Source: Branchiostoma belcheri (Eukaryota; Chordata; Leptocardii; Amphioxiformes; Branchiostomatidae). From it: a DNA stretch of 64,000 nucleotides. Shown here piece after piece: positions 53,801 to 62,800 of this stretch (position 1 is its first letter; each line of letters begins with the position of its first letter). Both the position numbers and the translations under genes were made by a program. The stretch covers positions 1,552,505 to 1,616,504 of the forward strand of contig NW_017803854.1 in the NCBI RefSeq assembly GCF_001625305.1, given 5' to 3'. The notes below the pieces were generated by a model, which worked only from the letters and a program-made list of their open reading frames with translations, was not told the DNA's origin and ran no database searches.

Positions 53801-56800
53801 CAAAAGCCCTCTTTTATCAATTTGACAGGTAAGCCTGGCAGCATGCAAGCTTTTCAGCATCCATACATGTAAGTACACGTAACCCACAGTTGAGCTACAC
53901 AAATGGGTCGGGTAGTCAGTGCTTCACATTTTCTAATTCTTTTACAGATCAAAATTTAGATATCTGTAATCCTTTTCTTTGGCCATGAGTGACATTTGAT
54001 TAATACTGGTCTCAACTCCAAACCTGATAACAATATACATGTATTACTGCGATCAATTAGGCTACACTGAAAGCTTTGTGTATCTTGACAACATCATTGA
54101 TTTATTTTACAGCAACAAATTTTTAGGGACACGGAGGCCAGAAATTATCACCAAATTGAAAGACAAGATTATATAGAATCCTCGCGTCACTTGTAGTTGT
54201 AGCCAATCTCCAGAAATTGAAGAGCTAGAAAATCATTCTGTAACTTTGATAATTAAAATTTAAATGACTTGGTAGTTATGTTGCCACCAGTCAATCTCCA
54301 TGTCCATTGGATGTTCTCCAATATCATTTTCACAATACAGTTTTCTGGTAAGAAATCCATTCAATATTATTTTAGCCACTGCTTTATATTTTATTTTAGT
54401 CCTAAAACTGCTTTTGACTGGCACAGGCTTTCAGTTACAAAAGCCGCCATAGAACAGTTTTTCATCCTTCTATGATCTGAGAGATGTTTTGCTCTTTGAT
54501 ATCAATCTCCATTGGCAAGAAAATTTTTTCATGGCTGCAAGGCAGTATCAACTTGACAAGACAGTGAATCTGTATCATTCACAGGCCAGTATCCAGCAAG
54601 CCACCCAAAATCTGGCAAAATAAGAGATACCACCAATACAAAAAGAAAGCCTGATAAAAATGCCCCCAAAATATGTTGAGAAAAATAACCCGAAGCCTAA
54701 AGCTGCGACATGCGTGAAGAGTACTTTGATGTCTCAGATGAAAGAGAAAACAGTTTGGCTTGCCAGAAGCAATATGCAAGGATTCATTCCCTGCTGGTAG
54801 ACTAATATGAAGTACATGTAATAATCAATGTTCTTAAAGATGCCAGTTGGGGGCTGCAGAAGCTGTTGGGGCGATAATTAAGTGTGTGACGTTTTCTATC
54901 AGGGTCTCCTAAGCAACAGATGGAAAATCTAAGTGGTCCTGGAGATCTGAGTTATCCTCAAACATATCCAATTTGTTCCATTTTCTTTGATCACGCCAGC
55001 TCGGTTCTGTTAGAGATGGCAAATTAGGTACATCAGTAGTCAGCGCAAATTAGGCACAGTGAGTGCTAGTTACTCTCAAAGGAAAGGTTTTATTTTTGAC
55101 GTACATGTTTGAGGCATTTTTGTAAGTTGGTATTTGTTTTTATGACAGGCAAACAAATGGATATTGCCCTGCCGATTTGATATTGTCTTGCCAATTTGAT
55201 GTTCGACACAGGCCAAATGATGTTTCTTGTCCTGTGTAAATCGGCCCTAACTTGCAGCCACAAAAAAATCTGCTCGTGGACTCATTTACATTCTGTAGCC
55301 TGCATCAAGTCCTAACCTTAACAGGCAAATACACAACCAGCGTACCTTCCAACATTACGGTACACAGGTTGGATCAGTTGGCATTTTCAATTTGGCATAC
55401 CTAAATCTTCAAGCAGGGCTATAAGCTTAGGATAGCTGGGAAACAAACCCTAAGTAAAAGGTGTGTTTTGTTATTTTTAGACTTACATCACCAATAAGGA
55501 AATAGGTCTGTTTCCTTCTTCTTCATCTAGCCAGCTGGGATGAGAGCATTACCTTCTCGATTGAGGTAGTAAAAGCCGAGAAAGGTGATGGTTTATGGTT
55601 CAATGAGACCAAAGTACCATCTCGTTATCTCAGTTCAGAAGTACCTGTAAGTGTTAGTACAAAAGGCCGGCTTTGCTGCTGGTCATTTCATTACAAAGTA
55701 GGCTGAATCAACCTTACACATTCAGGGAATGGAGGTGCAGAAATATTATGTCCTATGACTGAGGGTGTTTAAAAGCTGCGAACACAGCCATGCATGTTTG
55801 TTTACGTTCTCACAAGTATTTTGTGATGGTGTCATAAATATGTACTGTATGTTGGATATGAGAGTATAGGACGGATACTAGTATGTTTAATAAAGTATAA
55901 TCAAGTGACAAATCACACTAAAATGTACGTTGTTTTTCAAATTTTTGTGATGCAGCTTGAATGCTAAAAGCACGCTATGCTATCTATAAATTTGGCCAAT
56001 AAATAACTATGTCAAGTGCCGCTAGTCACATTTGTTATCACCTCTGGATGTAGAAGTTACACATGGACTTTACTCACCGGCAATTTCAGCTAATATTTAA
56101 ACAATACTGATGTTTGCCAGCTGTAACGGTTGTTATGTAGCCTCAGTTTTTAAGGGGGCGTGAGTTTATAAGGGCAGACAATAAACTTGTCCAGGATGTA
56201 AGCTTAAACTAGTATTTAATGACATTTCGTTCCATTTAGTGGGTGTGTTGCACTAGGTGTTTGAAAACGTAATACAACCAAAAATTTGTGTCCCCAGAAT
56301 GAAATTCAATGTGTATGGATAATTTTGATTTCCTTTTTCTCTGTGTCTTTAGAATGTCTTTTTGCTAAGATGTCACAAAATGTAAGAATCACAAATTTCT
56401 ATTTTGCTCCATCCATTTTCACATTTTCAACGATTATTGTATTATTTACATAAGAGATTAGGTCAGAGAGAGATAGTCGGGGTATTGGTACATGTGCATT
56501 AGTGATATGATACACAATGCACAGTGCAGGACTCCACAGTAGCTACATGCAGTAATTGAGTTGTACCAGGAACTGGGACAAGGGCTTTTCAAGGAGACTT
56601 TCAATGACATTTTAAGTACATTGAGTAGAGGATGTGACATGGATACATGTACAGAGTGGCACTGCCCAAACCAGTGATAGGTCACTACTGTAAATCTCCA
56701 AGCAGATGTTTTGGTTCCTATTTGCCACAAAAGACAGTATCAAATTGGCCAGGCAGTATCCATTTACCAGACAGTATGCATTGGCCACCCAATTCGGTGG

Positions 56801-59800
56801 CTAACGAACACTCCTCTGGCCAATGGATACTGCCTTGCCACTGTATGATCTGTTTGGAGATTAACTGCTGTAACTGCATTTCTAAGCTCTCTGCCTGGTT
56901 TCGGCATGGGTTTCATTCCCATGTTCCAATTGCCAGGGTAGACTGTAGCTATGCACCTCTTGTTTCACTACCTTCCCAGTCATTCACAGCCCATTTTTCA
57001 AAGACTGTCACAAGCTGTCTGGACATTGATGTCATCTCTATATATAACACAGATAACGCGGTGGATACCATAATTTTCATATGAAATATTTATTGTCATC
57101 TCTAACATCTCATTAATAATAAAGTATGTAAGAGACATGAGTGAACCATGCATGGGTGATTTTGATATCTCTGAAACATATATTTTGTACATAATGTACT
57201 TGCAATCGTGTTTGATACGTTTTAATTGAAAACATCTGATGCACACCATAGCTAGCAAATCGTATATCTTTTATCTGCCTTGCCCCCTCCTCTTATACTG
57301 TATCAAGAGATATTAATGGCTATCCTAAGGCGTTTATTATTCTTCTTGTAGTTATAGATTAGATAAAAGTGTATTTTAGACATTTCAAAGTGAGAAAGAG
57401 CATAGAAAAGACTCTATATTACATTACATTCTGCTACTGATGAGAGAAGTAATGGTGTAATAAGAAAAGTTATATTGCTGGCTCAAATAAATGACAATTT
57501 GATAAATGGCAACTTAAGACTTAATGAAATGATACCAGCAGGCAAGGGTAGTCCTCCTGTGTCTTCCATCAAATCAAATTGGGTGTGTAATTTGGCATGA
57601 AATCTGGGGTGTTCTGGCATATTGGAACCATATGTTGGGAAGGATGGGAGTTTTAACTGTCTTCCTACCACTGCCTATTACCATGTAGCCAAAATAAGCA
57701 CATTGCCAGGAAAGGTCCTGTATATTGTGCAATGATTGTAGTACGTGTAGTTCTATTTTTCACATTTTTGCAGAAAAGACCTTTAAAAAATCGTCACAAA
57801 AACAGGCCTATAAAAGCTCAGCCTGGAGAGTATTTTACCTTACAGAATTGTTTCAACTGTGGGAAAACCTACTTTTGCCTGAGCCCCTCCTAACACAAAT
57901 TTGAGTCCCAAATGAAAATAAATGAATTCACAGTAGCGATATAGCAAACAAGTACTTCTTCTGTTGATAGAACCCCCTTGGTCATTAGCAGGAAGAAAGC
58001 CTATCCTGTTTACGTGACTGAAGTTGTTTTCTCAATTGTCACAGCTGCCCAGTTCACCTTAAGTGTTTACCAATTGTCCCAGGCTTCACAGAGTTACGGA
58101 GCCCTTGACAGGGAATGCCTATTTACTGGCTACCTTATAAGTAAGCCTTTGGCCGGAGGTATTTCTTAGTAGGTTAGATATGAGATTAATAGAATAACCC
58201 TGCTGCTTAGCAGATCAATGTTGGCAAACTTTGCTGTCGGGGGACAATTTATTTTTGGCATATTGAGGAAAAGATAAATGGCAAGTCTATATTTGTCTTC
58301 CTCCCACAAACCTGACAATCATAATTGATATTGTTTATAATGTTTGTTTATTGCAAATTCTTGCCCGAGGGCTAATTGCAGGAACAGAAGAAACATATGG
58401 TATAAAAACAGACAATTAGTACACATAGAACTACTGATACTGTAACTACTAAGAAACTTCTGGTAAAAACTACTACTGGGTTTGACTTCTTTTTTGAAGC
58501 CAGAGGAAGACAAAGGATCCCACTTTTCCTATAATTTGTGGGTTTTAGGATGTTAAGAGGAGAGTAGTTTTCTTTTCATTTGTATATGTGTGAAAATTTG
58601 GGTAGAATTTGGAGGCTACATCAAAGAGTTCATTTCATTCATTGCTATAGAGGGTATAATATAGTAGAGGGGATTCATTCCTCAAGCTAACCGACATCTT
58701 GCACACGCTGTCGTCCCTCAGTAAGACACCTGGAGCCGCATAGTTCCTGTTTAGAACTTCTATTCAGCCTGTCACACAAATTGTGATATTGTGTATAATA
58801 TTATGCAGTGTTACAGTGACTTGAAAATAATTTTTTTTCTTCAAAAGAAACCTATCTTTTGAAGAAAAAAGTGGAAATAAAACTTTTAAAAGAACAGACA
58901 GCACCTGTTATAATGTATAAAGGATAGGCTTAAGAATAGTTACCGTTCTATTTGTCCTTTGAAACGGAAGCGGTAGTAACTGGCTTCTTTTAAATCACTC
59001 TGCTAGAGTTGGCATGGCTGCTAAGCCTATCGGTGTATGCAGAATTAGTGACTATTTAAGTTAACAAGCTCTCCGGGGGTCCTAAAAAGGTTATAGTTAA
59101 GACTAGGTGCTTACACAAACATCTGGAACCTACCCAACATAAACTTAGGCACCTGATGCTAAATAGAATACTAGATGGAGTAAATTATGTTGTTACAACA
59201 AGAGTCATGTCAAACCAGCTCCCATGGAGTTAAGAGGCCCCAATGCCCTTTTTGTGTAAGACATAATCAGTCATTCAAGTCTCATGATTTAAAGCAATTA
59301 AAAATTTAGCATAATTTGGTAATCAGCGTCAAAAATTTTGCAAAATTTGCAATCACTACTCGCAATAAATACAAAACCTCACCATTCTGTATGTCTTCCA
59401 TTATTTCAGAGATCATCAATAAAGTTCTGGGAGGAGAGGACATCCTGAACTTCATCCTGACATCATGGCAGCAGGTGAGGCACTCATTCCTTTCTTTCAT
59501 TCATTCATTCCATTTGGCCATGGACTACATCTGCTGGGTAATCTGTGATGCCCTCAGCATCAGTACATGATCCAAAGTATTACCCAAGAAAACGCACTGT
59601 TTTTGCTCTGTTTCTTCTTCTTCTCCAAACAAATAAGACCTGAACCAGATGTCTGTCACCATGGTAACTGGTGTTGGGTTACATCATGTTGCAATTTTAT
59701 AGCAGGAGGGATTTAGAGTCCTGTCACCATATATATATAACGTGTTTGAATAAGAAGCAACAGAGCCGACCATATGCAAAGGTAAACATTATGCATTTTC

Positions 59801-62800
59801 TCTGCAAATGTTAACTTTCTTATTTCATTTCCAGTTGGCTGTGGACTACAGTTACATGCTTAGGCTAGAAGTGCTTGTGATGATTGTAATATTTCTTCAT
59901 AGCCAATGTTTGATGAAAATGAAACCCCGATTTATTTCCAGTTGGCCGTGGACTACATACACTGGGTCATCTGTATCTGCTTCAGTATTGCCGATATAAC
60001 CGCCCTTTGGCGTAACATACCTGGTCCAGCTTTGCAGACACGCGGTGTGGCAGCAGCTAGTTATATCACACCAATCTTTACATATTTAATTCAAGGAGTT
60101 GTGGTGGCCTCAGCATCCGTACATGACCCAAAATGTTCTTTCATTTCCAGTTGGCCGTGGACTACATTGGCTGGGTGATCTGCGGTGCCCTGGGCGTGGT
60201 GTTCCTGCTGCTGCTGCCTCTAGTCGGCTGCATCTTCTGCTGCTGCCGCTGCTGCGGGAACTGCGGAGGGAAGATGCAGCAGAAGGAGGAGGACAGGACC
60301 GGATGCTGGCGAGCCTTCCACTCCGTCTGCCTCTTCGTCGTCACCGTCTTCATGGGGTAAGTGTCTGAATTGTTACAGTTATTGTAGTATATCCTCCAGG
60401 GTTTGAGAAACAACGTGGTGCTTGTACTGTGCATAGTCAAGTTGTTACTGGCCCTTCTTCTGGACCAAGAGGTTGGGACTATGAATCTCATTTTTTGTCG
60501 CTCCTTCCACTCCATCTGCCTTTTCGTCGTCACCGTCTTCATGGGGTAAGTGTCAGGACTATGTTATATCTTGGGTTTGAGAAACAACATGGTGCATGTA
60601 CTGTGCATAGTCAAGTTGTTACTGGCCCTGCTTCTGGACTAAGAGGTTGGGAGTTGGAATCTCGGATGCTGGCGAGCCTTCCTCTCCGTCTGCCTCTTCG
60701 TCGTCACCGTCTTCATGGGGTAAGTGTCCATGCCCGTAGCTACGAGGGGTGTTGGCTTCTTCCCCCCACAAGGCTCAAAGGTCCACTTTTCATCTAAAGG
60801 TCCAAGATTTTTCCTTTGAAATCTTCCTGAACTGTTAAGTAGGGCCTGCAGGGTAGAGTAGTGATTACAAATTATGTAAAATTTTCACTGGTGACTACAA
60901 ATTAGACTACCTTATCCTTCTGTGCACATAGGGCAGCCATTTGCCAAGTTCTGGTTTTCATCTTGACCTAGTAACAGACGATAGCCACTTCCTCTGCCAC
61001 CTTTCATTTATCAGAGCTGATAACAGACTACATTTAAACATCTTTAGTTATGGAAAACCTTGACTTTGGCTGTAAATTACTGAGACTTACAAGACAATGC
61101 CTTATGAAAAAGAGCATGCAGGGCCAATGCTGAATAGGTTACAGTAAAACAGCTACCATATTTTCTTTAGAGAGAGAGAGCAATGAAATGAAGTCTGTGA
61201 GATGCATACAACTGTGTAGAAAGAGATCAGAAAACTCATGTCATCATCTGTTTTCCCCTAGAACCGGCGTGGCGCTTGCCCTCATGTCCAGCATGCAGAT
61301 GCAGCCCTCGATAACCGGCGTTAGCCAAACCGTCAAAGATGCCTTTGCCGACGTTCCCACCTACATCAACAACACCAAAACTGTAAGTCAACCCATCTAT
61401 GTTCCAATGGCAATGAAATATACTATGATAAATAGCAAAAACCTCATAGAATGCTAGAATTCTAAGCCGCAGAAACATTGTAAAAGCTTAATTATGTGTG
61501 ATAAACTTAAAGCTCATTAAAAAATAAGCCCTTACCACAAAAAACTCTGCACAGGAAAATAGCAAAAAGAGACAGCAATGTATACTGTATAAAAATATTC
61601 CATTCCTTAAGCAGTTCTAAAGTAGCATACCTGTCCATACATGTACATTTACATTGTACATGTACACAAGTCGGCACTCTGAGATATCCAAATAATTTTT
61701 ATAATATTATATCCCTTTTTCAGCAACTGAACTACATCGTGAACCAGCAGTTCAACACGGTGTACGATGCAGTCATCCAGGACATTGACGGTGAGCCTTG
61801 ATAAATTCGTCATGTCAACACATCAAGTTCATCTGTGTTTGTAGATGCATGTTTAAAGTTAAAACTTTTGATCCAAGTCAAGAGATTGTTCTCACCTAGA
61901 GCTTTCGGGCAGGTCACTGACCCAGGGAGACTTGTCTCATGGCTTCTCTGACTTGTGACAATATTAGGCAGTGTGCCTTCATTGGGGCAACAGACTGGGT
62001 TTTTTTTTACAAATGAACACCTAATATTGTCTTTATACTGTGAATGAAAGATTGTTTGTTCCCACAGACCGTGGCACTCTGGTAGGAGGCCCAGTACATG
62101 ACGGACTCAAGGGTGATGTGTACCCAGCAATAGACGCTGTCATCGCTATGGGAGACAGTAAGTTGTGTTTCTTTGTATCATGGTGACAGTTGAACCCCCT
62201 TCTGCAACATTTTAGTTTGAACAATGAATTTGGATATTTTACTCATTGAAAAAAGGTCAATGATAGTCCAGTATGTAAATGTAAATGTACATATTGATGC
62301 GTCGATGAAGGTTAGACATCCAGGTAATACGATACGCCAAAAAACAGTTACTCAAGCAACTGGATATGATTTTCAAAATCATATCCAGTTGCTTGAGTCA
62401 CTGTTTTTTGGCGTACATATTGATGTACCACTAAATAAATATTCTGTTATTACAGCTATATCCACCACCAGTGATGCCCTGCAAGCGGTGAACAACTCAC
62501 TGACTGTGCTCCAGTCGAAGGGAACAGACCTCTCCAACAATCTCACCGATATAAGTAACAGTCTGGATGGCGCTACAGTCTGTGCAGGAGGCGATACTGT
62601 CTGTACTACATTCTTTAGCACTCTGGACACTTCTGGGCTGAAAACAGAGGCCAACTTCAGCGCAGTAAGTCCTCTGTTTCTCAGAACAGTTACCAGGTTG
62701 AAAACAAAGATTCTACTATGCAACAATATCTATCACACTTTCTGTTGTCACGATGTCTTAAACATATTCTTAGGGAAACCAACTCTTAGGAATTACCGTG

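Larger units (their letters stand above)
48221..59409 (+). other. Prominin intron 1, 11.2 kb
   Basis: Holds a hAT-like element (49955), two GTGTCAATAAAG-ending repeats (52120, 53285), a Harbinger-like element (51558), a TAATCTCC element (56691), a LINE-like tail (58332), a candidate cassette exon (55531) and, just past its end, duplicated exon fragments. Confidence 0.6.

Noticed and set aside
55585-55646. Longer form of the prominin candidate exon ending at GTAAGT (55647)
   Set aside because: It would leave phase 0 while exon 2 needs phase 1, so it cannot be part of the normal transcript.
60429-60797. A 122-codon open frame downstream of prominin exon 3
   Set aside because: It reads the duplicated exon ends in a shifted frame, so it is a by-product of the tandem repeat.
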